Positions 7,321-15,544 of a stretch of 33,559 nucleotides of DNA are shown here, one piece after another. The stretch spans positions 1-33,559 of the forward strand of contig JAHEZD010000069.1 in assembly GCA_023251255.1 (NCBI GenBank), in the 5' to 3' direction. The translations under genes were made by a program, and so were the position numbers. The notes beneath the pieces are model-generated. The model saw nothing but the letters and a program-made list of their open reading frames with translations, searched no databases and had not been told where the DNA came from. The DNA comes from Chitinophagaceae bacterium (GTDB lineage Bacteria > Bacteroidota > Bacteroidia > Chitinophagales > Chitinophagaceae). Every line of letters starts with the position of its first letter. Positions within the stretch are counted from its first letter, which is position 1.

Positions 7321-7599
7321 ATGGCACACAAAAAAGGTGAAGGCAGTGTAAAGAACGGCCGTGACTCAAACAGTAAACGTTTGGGTGTAAAAATATTTGG
7401 TGGTCAACCAGCTATATCTGGTAATATCATCATTCGTCAACGCGGTACAGTTTACCACCCAGGTAAGAATGTTGGTGTTGGCAAGGACTTTACTTTGTTT
7501 GCATTGACTGATGGAACAGTTCAGTTCAGGAAGACAAAGAACGATAAAACAATTGTTTCAGTAGCTGCTGTTGTTGAAGCTGTAGAAGCCACTGCATAA
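7321..7599 (+). CDS. rpmA: 50S ribosomal protein L27
   Basis: Large-subunit protein whose N-terminal tail reaches the peptidyl transferase centre. The 92-residue product begins [20 protein letters not shown], the conserved L27 N-terminus, and continues with [21 protein letters not shown] and [11 protein letters not shown]. The N-terminus has no cleavable extension of the Firmicutes type. The leader between rplU and rpmA contains a short direct repeat (ATTTTCAA twice) but no convincing promoter, so both are probably cotranscribed. Confidence 0.97.
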   Translation: MAHKKGEGSVKNGRDSNSKRLGVKIFGGQPAISGNIIIRQRGTVYHPGKNVGVGKDFTLFALTDGTVQFRKTKNDKTIVSVAAVVEAVEATA

Positions 7600-7606
7600 A
7601 AAAAAT

Positions 7607-7636
7607 TTTGCAGTTACAAAAATGTTTTTAATTTTA
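7607..7636 (+). promoter_or_regulatory. Possible promoter of the AAPKK-repeat protein
   Basis: TTTG at 7607-7610, an 18-nt spacer and TAatTTTA at 7629-7636 (one mismatch), 31 nt before the ATG. It would allow expression separate from rplU-rpmA. Confidence 0.42.
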
Positions 7637-7667
7637 TGGCATTAACTAACCATTAAATTTTACAAAC

Positions 7668-7871
7668 ATGGCAACTGCAAAGAAAGCCGCTCCTAAGAAA
7701 GCTGCTCCAAAGAAAGCCGCTCCTAAGAAAGCTGCTCCAGTAAAGAAAGCTGCTCCAGCTAAGAAAGCTGCTCCAGTAAAGAAAGCCGCTCCTAAGAAAG
7801 CTGCTCCTGCAAAGAAAGCCGCTCCTAAGAAAGCTGCTCCTGCAAAGAAAGCTGCTCCTAAGAAGAAATAA
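7668..7871 (+). CDS. Histone H1-like lysine/alanine/proline repeat protein
   Basis: The 67-residue protein is almost wholly made of the pentad AAPKK and its variants AAPVKK and AAPAKK (11 AAP units from residue 7), ending PKKK. It has no acidic residues and is very basic. Such low-complexity chains resemble the C-terminal domain of histone H1 and bacterial H1-like proteins (Chlamydia Hc2-type, AlgP-type), which bind DNA without sequence preference. It lies 68 nt after rpmA with its own putative promoter and is closed by a strong terminator. DNA or RNA binding is inferred from composition. Slippage between repeats should make its length variable among strains. Confidence 0.85.
   Translation: MATAKKAAPKKAAPKKAAPKKAAPVKKAAPAKKAAPVKKAAPKKAAPAKKAAPKKAAPAKKAAPKKK
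7686..7868 (+). repeat. Tandem 15/18-bp coding repeats (AAPKK units)
   Basis: Eleven near-identical 15- or 18-bp units with alternating synonymous codons (GCCGCTCCTAAGAAA against GCTGCTCCAAAGAAA). The nucleotide similarity indicates recent internal duplication. Confidence 0.9.
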
Positions 7872-7897
7872 TCTTCATTAGATTAGCGAATAGAATT

Positions 7898-7925
7898 AAG
7901 TCCCGATTTTGTCGGGACTTTTTTT
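7898..7925 (+). terminator. Intrinsic terminator after the AAPKK-repeat gene
   Basis: Nine-bp perfect stem (AAGTCCCGA/TCGGGACTT), a 5-nt loop and a T tract. It ends 34 nt before the PolX-like start codon. Confidence 0.9.
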
Positions 7926-7959
7926 ATTGTTTTATCTTCACCGCTATACATCTTGTTTT

Positions 7960-9633
7960 ATGGATAATTATGCAATTGCAGATAATTTTTCAATGCTGTC
8001 AAAACTCATGGACATCCATGGTGACAATAGTTTCAAAGCAAAATCATATTCTTCTGCTGCATTTACTATAGAGAAATTACCAATGCAATTAGCAACTGTT
8101 GAACCCGATAAAATTTTCTCCATAAAGGGTATTGGTGAATCTGTTGGCAGGAAAATCTTGGAGCAACTGGAAACAGGAACATTACTTGCTTTACAGGAGT
8201 ATGTTCATAAAACGCCACCGGGTGTAATTGAAATGCTGAATATCAAAGGCATTGGTCCGAAGAAAATTGCAACGATATGGAAGGACATGGAAGTGGAAAC
8301 TTTAGGTGAGCTTTTATATGCATGTGAAGAGAACAGGCTTACATTGTATAAAGGTTTTGGTGAGAAAACACAGCAGAGTGTTAAGGAGGGAATTGAATTT
8401 TATCTAGGAACATTGGGTAGTTATTTATACCAGCAGATAGAGAGCTATACGCTAAATGTTCATGAAAAGTTGAATAAAGCGTTTGACGCTGAATTTATTT
8501 TGACCGGTACTTTCAGGAGGCAGATGGAAATAATTGAGAAGTTGGAATGGGTAACAACGGCTTCCGGTGATGAACTGAAAATTTTTTTTATTGCGGGCAA
8601 CTATGAAATTGTAAATGAAGAAGCTGGTTATGTTTCATTCAAAGGAAAGGAAAATGTAACGCTCGGTTTCTTTTGTTGTTATGAGGGACAATTGTACAAC
8701 CAACTATTTGCAACAAGTTGCTCAGAGGTTTTTTTGCAAGCATGGATATCCGTTACAGGCTGGGATGCAACGAACCCATATTCATCAGAGGAAGAAATTT
8801 TTGAAGATTGCAATTGTGCATTCATTCCCGTATGTGAAAGGGAAACTGCAGAAATAATCGAATTGGCGTTGAACAATCAATTGCCCGAACTCATACAAAC
8901 AACCGATATCCGGGGTGTCATCCATTGCCATAGTAAATGGAGCGATGGCCTGAACAGCATTGAAGAAATGGTGAAAGCCTGTATTGATAAAGGATATGAA
9001 TATCTAGTAATCAGTGACCATAGTAAAACAGCTTCTTATGCGCAGGGGCTGCAAGTGGAAAGGGTAATGGCGCAGCATGGAGAAATTGATGAACTGAATG
9101 CCAAATACCCGTCATTCAGGATTTTTAAAAGTATTGAGAGCGATATCCTCAGTGATGGTAGTTTGGATTATGACAGCAATGTGCTGTCAACTTTTGATAT
9201 TGTTATTGCATCTGTGCATTCCAATTTGAAAATGACCGAAGAAAAAGCGATGCTGCGACTGATGAATGCCATCGCGAACCCCTTCACAAGCATTCTGGGG
9301 CACATGACTGGCAGATTGCTGCTGAGCAGGAACGGTTACCCGGTAAACCACAAAACGATTATAGAGGCCTGTGCTGCACATAATGTGGTGATTGAATTGA
9401 ATGCCCATCCAAGGAGGCTGGATGTAGATTGGCGATGGATTGACTATGCCTTGGAAAAAAATGTATTGATATCAATTGATCCCGATGCCCACAATGTAGA
9501 TGGCTACAATGATTGCAAATATGGTGTACTCGTGGCCCAGAAAGCTGGGTTGACAAAAGAGCAGAACCTGAGCAGCTTTAATTTAGCTAGGCTTGAAGAA
9601 TTCGTTGTTCAGCAGCAATTGAAAAGGAAATAG
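7960..9633 (+). CDS. PolX-like protein: helix-hairpin-helix, degraded polymerase X palm, PHP phosphoesterase
   Basis: The domain order is that of bacterial DNA polymerase X (polymerase plus 3'-5' exonuclease, base-excision repair). The 557 residues compare with about 570 in Bacillus PolX. The N-terminal 8-kDa/HhH region carries KIFSIKGIGESVGRKI (51-66) and LNIKGIGPKKI (93-103). The palm region starts at LTGTFRR (181-187), but the GDIDxL motif expected just after it reads as IIEKLEW (191-197), so the catalytic aspartates are absent. The C-terminal PHP domain keeps its metal-binding motifs: HCHSKWSDG (322-330), SDH (352-354), ESD (393-395), ASVHS (417-421), GHMTGR (447-452), ELNAHPRR (479-486) and DPDAH (507-511). 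It is therefore probably a nuclease or phosphoesterase rather than a polymerase. ATG 7960 is chosen because an earlier in-frame start lies inside the upstream terminator. Confidence 0.85.
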   Translation: MDNYAIADNFSMLSKLMDIHGDNSFKAKSYSSAAFTIEKLPMQLATVEPDKIFSIKGIGESVGRKILEQLETGTLLALQEYVHKTPPGVIEMLNIKGIGPKKIATIWKDMEVETLGELLYACEENRLTLYKGFGEKTQQSVKEGIEFYLGTLGSYLYQQIESYTLNVHEKLNKAFDAEFILTGTFRRQMEIIEKLEWVTTASGDELKIFFIAGNYEIVNEEAGYVSFKGKENVTLGFFCCYEGQLYNQLFATSCSEVFLQAWISVTGWDATNPYSSEEEIFEDCNCAFIPVCERETAEIIELALNNQLPELIQTTDIRGVIHCHSKWSDGLNSIEEMVKACIDKGYEYLVISDHSKTASYAQGLQVERVMAQHGEIDELNAKYPSFRIFKSIESDILSDGSLDYDSNVLSTFDIVIASVHSNLKMTEEKAMLRLMNAIANPFTSILGHMTGRLLLSRNGYPVNHKTIIEACAAHNVVIELNAHPRRLDVDWRWIDYALEKNVLISIDPDAHNVDGYNDCKYGVLVAQKAGLTKEQNLSSFNLARLEEFVVQQQLKRK

Positions 9634-9659
9634 TGTTTATTGTTGATTTCCCACTTGTA

Positions 9660-12600
9660 TTAATCATTGTTTCCTGATAATGATGGCAACTCAATATAAA
9701 AAATGGAACCTTTATTTTCTTCTGTTTCAAACCAGATATGTCCATTTGCATTTTCTACAATGCCTTTGCAAATGGCCAAACCAAGACCAGTGCCCGAGGT
9801 TTTTGTAGTGAAGTTGGGCATAAAAATTTTATGCTGTGTTTCTTTTGGTATACCGGTGCCATTGTCTGTAATGGCAATCTGTATTTTATTGTTGACAATC
9901 TGTTGGTGGATACCGATTCTGATTTTATCATTTTCTTCGGCTGCTTCTATGGCATTCTTCAATAAGTTGGTAAACAAACGGGCCATTTGGATCTTGTCTG
10001 CTTCAATAGTATAATTGCCATGCTCTTTTTTATAATGGATGTTTATATTTTCATTGGCTTGGTGGAGCTGAACCAACGAAGCAATAATGTCCGTTACATC
10101 AAATAACTCAGGCTTTGAATTGTTGATGTTGGCAAACTGGGAAAAATCCCCGGCAATATTTGATAGTTGGTCTATTTGCTGTACCAGTGTTTCCGCTACC
10201 TGCTTTGAGAGTTCCTTTACATTTTCCGAATTGTTGTTGATGGCACGTTGCAGGTATTGTATGCTCAATTTCATGGGTGTGAGTGGGTTCTTGATCTCGT
10301 GTGCCACTTGCCTTGCCATTTCCCTCCATGCCCCTTCACGTTCACTTTGCGCTAGCGCCTTGGCACTTTGTTCAAGTTTGTGCACCATTTTATTGTATTC
10401 ACTTACAAGAACCCCAATTTCGTCCTGCTTCTCCCATTTTATTTCCTCGTTTATCTTACCAAGGTTTATTTCTTTCATCTTTTGCGTTATCAAACTGAAC
10501 GATGAAGTAATCCGGTTCGTTATCAAGAATGCAATGGCCCCGGCCAGTAAGAAAATGAAAGCGTTCAAGTTAATGAGTGTTGCAAGGAAACCTGAAATTT
10601 CCTGGTTCAGTTCCGCTTGCGAATTGAGGTAGGGAATATTTAGGTAGGCATAGGTATTGCCTTCATCATCATTTACGGGGATATAAATGCTGAGGAAGGA
10701 AAAGCTGCTGATTTTTTCTGAGTGGATGTAAAGTATTTTCTTGTTGCTGTTCAGTTCATTGTAGGCAATCGGGTCCATTTTTTCACTTACCAAATGCTTA
10801 TTGTAAATGTATGGCTGGGTTGAAGTGACCAGTTTGCCTGTTGTATCATAGAAGTTCACATCCACATTGTGCACTTCGGAAATGTCATTTATTTTTTTCT
10901 CAATATCGCTTCCGAAGCCAATATCACTGATAGACGTAAGTACATCGTCAAAATTCAATTGTGAGCGGACAACCCTTTCTTTTTCCTCAATTTCGTTGGC
11001 CATTACTTGGATTGATTTCGATAGACGCTCCTCATTGCTTTGATTGAACCTGTAAATGAAAAATGAAATGGTAGCAATACCAATTACCAGGAAAGAAAAT
11101 ACGCTGATAAAAATAATAGTTGCATGTATCTGCGAACGGATGTTGAATTGGAAAAATGCTTTAAGCTCCCTTCTCCTGAACCTTGTACGCAATAAGAAGC
11201 TACCTATATTGAAAACAGAAATAACCAATAAGAAAACACAGAATAAGTAAGCAAACAACGTGATGAACTCCAAGGACCATGCATTCTTCTTTACAACAAT
11301 GACCCTTTTGCCATTGTCTGCATTGTACCACAGTTCATCATACCCCCCATTGTCCCTTTGTTCAAACCGCATAAGGGGGAACCTGGTTCTTGCTAATGAT
11401 GATGGGAAACTGTAATCATTGTAGTGGTTCACCAGTTTACCATTCTTGTAAACAGCAGAAGCATAATTGGTGTTGAAATCGGCGTTCAGATCTTGTGACT
11501 GCCTGAACAGTTCGGGATACAGGGCTTCACTTTTGTAGCGCTTCGGTTTCACCGAAACAAATAGGTAACCGAGCCTATTGGAATCCATGCTTATTTTCTT
11601 CTCATAAAAATAACTGGACTTTTGGTTGGTATTGTCATAACTGTACAAATCATCAATGCCAGTTGGTTTCCCTTGGTTGAGTATGATTGTTTTGATGCGT
11701 GCATAGCTGAGGGAATCATCATTGAACATTGGATGGTAAAGGCTATCAAATGTGTAGATTCTTGTATCGTATTTGTTGAGGTACCCTGAAAAGTTCTCGG
11801 TTATCAGGCTGTCCTTGATGAACTTATTGGAATATTCACTTTGAAGCCTGTAATAATTTGCTGATAGGAAATTATCGCTAAAATTTGTCGCGGCAATGCT
11901 CAATAAGTTTTCACTTGCGGGGTCAGCTTGCAAGGAAAGGTTCTCGGCATATTTTTTTCTTTGCTCAAATTCTATCTTCCTGTTTTGCGATAGTACCAAT
12001 GCAGCAACGGAAATAGCAAACAGCAATACCCAAAAGATGAAGAAGGATGATTTTAGTATGGATAGATGAATGTCCGGTTTTCTGTAATTAAGTATGGAAA
12101 TATAGATTACTAACCAACAAAGTACAAGCAGGTTGCTATCAATGGAAGGATGGCCAATATCAAGACTGAGCAATGCAAGTCCGGACACCGTTACAACTAA
12201 AATCTGCGTGTACAGTTCAAGCCCCGCTTCAAAAATTCTCCTGAACAGTACATGTGAAATATGGAAGAAAGAAAGTGCCGACAAGCAAAGGATAACAAAA
12301 CTAATAAAGCTGTAAACACTCAAGCTGAAGAAACTGCTTACATCAAAGGAAATTTTGGAATCCTGCACAAGGCTCCGAACGATAGCTGCTAGCAACAATG
12401 CAAAGATGGTCAATACGAACAGGTTCAAATAAGCAATGAAACTGCTTTTACTTGGCGCAATGGGTTTGTTGGAAATATTGAATTTATAGAAGCCTACCAG
12501 CCAGAATACAAGTGATATGTTGATCAATAGGTCACCAAGGGATGGGTGCAGGAAATTGGAAGCATAAATGGAGGGATCAAATAAAGCGAGTTCCTTGAAG

Positions 12601-13415
12601 TTGAAGGGAAAAGGAAGCAAGTAAGTAACGAGCCTCAACAGAAGGGCGGTGCTGACCAGAAATGTAAAACCATTCTTGAACCCTTTGCTCCAAACTATTT
12701 CATTGGCCAATGCATTCAAAAAAAATAGCAACAAAAGAATAGCAGAAGTACGCAGCAGAATGGTTACCACGTCATAACCAGCAGAAGGATTTTCTTTTTT
12801 TAATTGTATCCTGAAGACTTCTTGGTTACTTGAATTGATGATGGGCAAACCATTTGCAGCATCAGTAAGTTCATACTGAGCATCCAGACGTGAAAAGCCA
12901 TCAAAGCCAGCATTCAAATATTTGTTCTTGATGAAATAATCCCAGTGTATGGGAATCATGGCCACAATAAACTGCTCCCCATTCCTACTGGGGATTGTCT
13001 TCTTGATGAATTCGAAGTCTCCATTTTGATAATGCAGTAAGTAGCTACTGTCTTTTTTTTGAAGGTCTTCTGGAATGACATAATACCTATTGCTGTTCCA
13101 ATAACTCAATACAGGATTGCCTGTACTGTTGGTTTTATAAACAAAAAGCCCAAACGGTTCATTGATCAGTTCAATTTTTTTTGCATCCGCATTTTTATCA
13201 TTGCTGATAACATTGATAAGTGATGTATCAGCCAGTATTTCAGCAAAACGTTTTTCATTGTCCTGCAAAGATTGCTGCAGCTTATGCTGCACTTTTTTCG
13301 GAGATGAGCTATAGGAGAGGTAATTGGTGGCAATAAAGGAAATGGTGTACAGCCATGCAGCTATGATCAACAAATAGCCGTGTTTAAGCGTTGCATTGCG
13401 TAACGTGGTAATCAA
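9660..13415 (-). CDS. Very large NtrY-like sensor histidine kinase
   Basis: Membrane sensor kinase of 1251 residues, several times longer than usual. An N-terminal TM helix (~13-33) is followed by an extracytoplasmic stretch. About eight hydrophobic helices follow (~220-490), then a second extracytoplasmic segment (~500-720), two more helices and a third, Cache-like ectodomain before the last TM (~950). A HAMP domain (LITNRITSSFSLITQKMKEI) follows. The HisKA box is ARQVAHEIKNPLTP with phospho-acceptor His near 1039. The HATPase domain has N box NLLKNAIEAAEE, DNGTGIP and TSGTGLGL. The HisKA sequence is of NtrY/AtoS type. No response regulator is nearby. The start is TTG, overlapping the mazG stop (TTGA), so translation is probably coupled. 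The signal sensed is unknown. Confidence 0.88.
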   Translation of the reverse strand: MITTLRNATLKHGYLLIIAAWLYTISFIATNYLSYSSSPKKVQHKLQQSLQDNEKRFAEILADTSLINVISNDKNADAKKIELINEPFGLFVYKTNSTGNPVLSYWNSNRYYVIPEDLQKKDSSYLLHYQNGDFEFIKKTIPSRNGEQFIVAMIPIHWDYFIKNKYLNAGFDGFSRLDAQYELTDAANGLPIINSSNQEVFRIQLKKENPSAGYDVVTILLRTSAILLLLFFLNALANEIVWSKGFKNGFTFLVSTALLLRLVTYLLPFPFNFKELALFDPSIYASNFLHPSLGDLLINISLVFWLVGFYKFNISNKPIAPSKSSFIAYLNLFVLTIFALLLAAIVRSLVQDSKISFDVSSFFSLSVYSFISFVILCLSALSFFHISHVLFRRIFEAGLELYTQILVVTVSGLALLSLDIGHPSIDSNLLVLCWLVIYISILNYRKPDIHLSILKSSFFIFWVLLFAISVAALVLSQNRKIEFEQRKKYAENLSLQADPASENLLSIAATNFSDNFLSANYYRLQSEYSNKFIKDSLITENFSGYLNKYDTRIYTFDSLYHPMFNDDSLSYARIKTIILNQGKPTGIDDLYSYDNTNQKSSYFYEKKISMDSNRLGYLFVSVKPKRYKSEALYPELFRQSQDLNADFNTNYASAVYKNGKLVNHYNDYSFPSSLARTRFPLMRFEQRDNGGYDELWYNADNGKRVIVVKKNAWSLEFITLFAYLFCVFLLVISVFNIGSFLLRTRFRRRELKAFFQFNIRSQIHATIIFISVFSFLVIGIATISFFIYRFNQSNEERLSKSIQVMANEIEEKERVVRSQLNFDDVLTSISDIGFGSDIEKKINDISEVHNVDVNFYDTTGKLVTSTQPYIYNKHLVSEKMDPIAYNELNSNKKILYIHSEKISSFSFLSIYIPVNDDEGNTYAYLNIPYLNSQAELNQEISGFLATLINLNAFIFLLAGAIAFLITNRITSSFSLITQKMKEINLGKINEEIKWEKQDEIGVLVSEYNKMVHKLEQSAKALAQSEREGAWREMARQVAHEIKNPLTPMKLSIQYLQRAINNNSENVKELSKQVAETLVQQIDQLSNIAGDFSQFANINNSKPELFDVTDIIASLVQLHQANENINIHYKKEHGNYTIEADKIQMARLFTNLLKNAIEAAEENDKIRIGIHQQIVNNKIQIAITDNGTGIPKETQHKIFMPNFTTKTSGTGLGLAICKGIVENANGHIWFETEENKGSIFYIELPSLSGNND

Positions 13416-14191
13416 TGATTGGGCTTTTGTTTTTTTACTTCATTCCAAATGGCATCCATTTCTTCAAGTGTCATATCCGCCAAGGATTTCCCTTCGGCAG
13501 TGGCAATGGATTCCATCTGTTGAAAACGGTAGATGAATTTCCGGTTTGTCTTTTCCAGCACACCTTCGGCATCCACTTGCAAAAACCGTGCATAATTAAC
13601 GAGGCTGAACAGCACGTCGCCAAATTCTTCCTCAATATGCGCCTGGTCATTTTCGGTAATGGCTTCCTTAAGCTCGCCAATTTCCTCTTCTACTTTCTTC
13701 CACACATCTTCCTTATTTTCCCATTCAAAGCCCACTTGCTTTGCTTTCTCCTGGATGCGTGTTGCCTTTACCATAGCAGGGAGTGCAGCAGGGACGCCTC
13801 CGAGGATGGTCTTGTTCTTTCCTTCCTTCAACTTTATCTTTTCCCAGTTACGTTTCACATCTTCTTCATCGGCCACTTTTACATCACCATAGATATGTGG
13901 ATGACGGTTGATCAGTTTTTCGCAAACGCCGTTGATTACATCTTCCAGTTCAAACTGTTGCTGCTCGCTGCCAATCTTTGCATAGAAAACAAGGTGCAGC
14001 AGTACATCGCCCAGCTCTTCCTTGATGCTTTTCCAATCATCGTTGGTAATGGCATCAGCCAGTTCATACGTTTCTTCTATGGTTAATGGGCGGAGTGTGT
14101 GTATGGTCTGCTTCCTGTCCCATGGGCATTGCTCACGTAGTTCATCCATTATTTTCACTAACCTTAAAAAGCTATCAGCTTTGTTTTGCAT
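13412..14191 (-). CDS. mazG: Nucleoside triphosphate pyrophosphohydrolase MazG
   Basis: House-cleaning enzyme that hydrolyses (d)NTPs to NMP and PPi. The 259-residue protein contains two MazG domains. The first has LREQCPWDRKQTIHTL, EETYELADAI and EELGDVLLHLVFYAKI. The second has EEIGELKEAI and EEFGDVLFSLVNYARF. The EExxE and ExxD metal-binding residues are present in both. The linker FRKFIYRF-type segment (NRKFIYRFQQME) is typical of the C-terminal domain. ATG at 14191. It is the first gene of a two-gene unit with the large sensor kinase, overlapping it by 4 nt. A small GGTAC/GTACC palindrome lies about 80 nt upstream (14269-14280). Confidence 0.95.
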   Translation of the reverse strand: MQNKADSFLRLVKIMDELREQCPWDRKQTIHTLRPLTIEETYELADAITNDDWKSIKEELGDVLLHLVFYAKIGSEQQQFELEDVINGVCEKLINRHPHIYGDVKVADEEDVKRNWEKIKLKEGKNKTILGGVPAALPAMVKATRIQEKAKQVGFEWENKEDVWKKVEEEIGELKEAITENDQAHIEEEFGDVLFSLVNYARFLQVDAEGVLEKTNRKFIYRFQQMESIATAEGKSLADMTLEEMDAIWNEVKKQKPNH

Positions 14192-14310
14192 GGTTTATTT
14201 TTTATTGGACAATGGCAGGATATTGATTGAACTGCTATTGTAAGTTTATCATAAATAATTAGTCGAAAGGTACTTGTACCATGTAAGACCATTCATCCAC
14301 CCAATCCTAT

Positions 14311-15429
14311 TTAAACACTAATGGCAGAAAAAGCCAAAAATGTAGTGAACAGGAATGCCATCAGCATCATGGTAAGGAACATCAATATGATGAACTTCAA
14401 AATAGTTTTGCCCCTTCGTTGTTCATAAAAATTCCTGAAAGCCTTATACCAGTAAAACAGTATGACCAAGCTGAATACTACCCTTAAAAAGGCAGGTATT
14501 TCCGAATGGAACCACTCGAAGATGCTCATTGTCCATAAACGGAGGAGGATGATGATAAATGTGGCACAATAAAGATGTATGGTAAAGATGGCATGGTTGA
14601 TATAAAAGAACTGCTTCCTTCTCCTATAAAGTAATTGTAGCAGCAATGCAAACAATGGCAAGGAGGTGAAAAGCATTTGGGGGAAATGATGGGTGAAATT
14701 TTCTTTCAAGCTTTCCCAATAAGCTTCATTGTTATTGCCATACTTTATCCTTCTTTTGATGTCATGTTCTTCAAAGAACCTTTCGACTTTGCCGTCCCTT
14801 TTATCCACGGTCAAACTTGCCTGAATGGAATCATATTCCCCCAGTGATTTGTACTTATGTTCACTTAGGCTAGTTGAAATTTCAGGCACTTCATCATCAT
14901 CGCTCAATAGCTTATTTTTTCTGGTGCTGTCCTTCTGTAACAGAACAATATCGCTATCAATCAATGCAATCTTCTCCCTTATATTGTCCATCTTCATTGC
15001 AGGTAGCGAAGCAATCGATAATCTTTTTTCATATTTGGCCTTGTCCCTTTTCAGTTCCTGCAGAACATCGGCAACATTACTGGTGGTAGTGGTGGAATTT
15101 ATTATTTCCAACTCCTTGTAAAAGCTGAAAAATATCAGGAAGAAAAAAGCAGAAGTAAAAACGTAGAGTTTTATAGGGTGCAGGTAAGAAGCCCTGCGGC
15201 CCTTCAAATATTCATGTGATAAATGGCCCGGCCTGAACAATAAATATTTTATGGTGCTGAAGAACTTGCCATCAAAATGGGTAATGTCATAAACAAAATG
15301 TGTGATCAAATGCCAAGCTGTTTCCTTCGGTTCAATATTTTCCTGTCCGCAAACATGGCAGAACCTGCCATAGATGGCAGCTCCGCAGTTTAGGCATATT
15401 TTTTCTTTTCTTTCTTCTAAATGGGACAC
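14311..15429 (-). CDS. DUF3667 membrane protein with N-terminal zinc ribbon
   Basis: Function unknown. The 372-residue protein begins with a four-cysteine zinc ribbon (CLNCG at 12-16, CHVCGQ at 24-29), followed by the DUF3667 signature: ITHFDGKFFSTIKYLLFRPG, then HEYLKGRRASYLHPIKLYVF. The first TM is at ~88-107, a long charged and helical soluble segment at ~110-245, and four TM helices at ~253-370. The family is common in Bacteroidota. The start is GTG at 15429, preceded by AACAAGG. The promoter is divergent from the next gene. The ribbon and first segment should be cytoplasmic. Confidence 0.85.
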   Translation of the reverse strand: MSHLEERKEKICLNCGAAIYGRFCHVCGQENIEPKETAWHLITHFVYDITHFDGKFFSTIKYLLFRPGHLSHEYLKGRRASYLHPIKLYVFTSAFFFLIFFSFYKELEIINSTTTTSNVADVLQELKRDKAKYEKRLSIASLPAMKMDNIREKIALIDSDIVLLQKDSTRKNKLLSDDDEVPEISTSLSEHKYKSLGEYDSIQASLTVDKRDGKVERFFEEHDIKRRIKYGNNNEAYWESLKENFTHHFPQMLFTSLPLFALLLQLLYRRRKQFFYINHAIFTIHLYCATFIIILLRLWTMSIFEWFHSEIPAFLRVVFSLVILFYWYKAFRNFYEQRRGKTILKFIILMFLTMMLMAFLFTTFLAFSAISV

Positions 15430-15458
15430 CTTGTTAACGTTTGATTAAAAATACGGAA

Positions 15459-15488
15459 CAAACATAAGGCTGCAATATGAATGTGCAA
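15459..15488 (-). promoter_or_regulatory. Promoter of the DUF3667 gene
   Basis: On the minus strand: TTG (complement of 15486-15488), a 19-nt spacer and an exact TAtgTTTG box (complement of 15459-15466), 29 nt before the GTG start. Confidence 0.62.
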
Positions 15489-15495
15489 TCTGTTA

Positions 15496-15527
15496 TTTGC
15501 ATGTTGGTAAACTGCTTGCTACATTTG
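15496..15527 (+). promoter_or_regulatory. Promoter of the secreted YD-repeat-like gene
   Basis: TTTG at 15496-15499, a 20-nt spacer and an exact TAcaTTTG box at 15520-15527, 17 nt before the ATG. Its -33 box lies 7 nt from that of the opposing DUF3667 promoter. Confidence 0.7.
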
Positions 15528-15544
15528 GTGCAGAATAAACAAAC

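Noticed and set aside
7909-7959. Upstream start for the PolX-like gene
   Set aside because: It begins inside the terminator hairpin of the preceding gene, and the extra residues (MSGLFLLFYLHRYTSCF) do not belong to the family.
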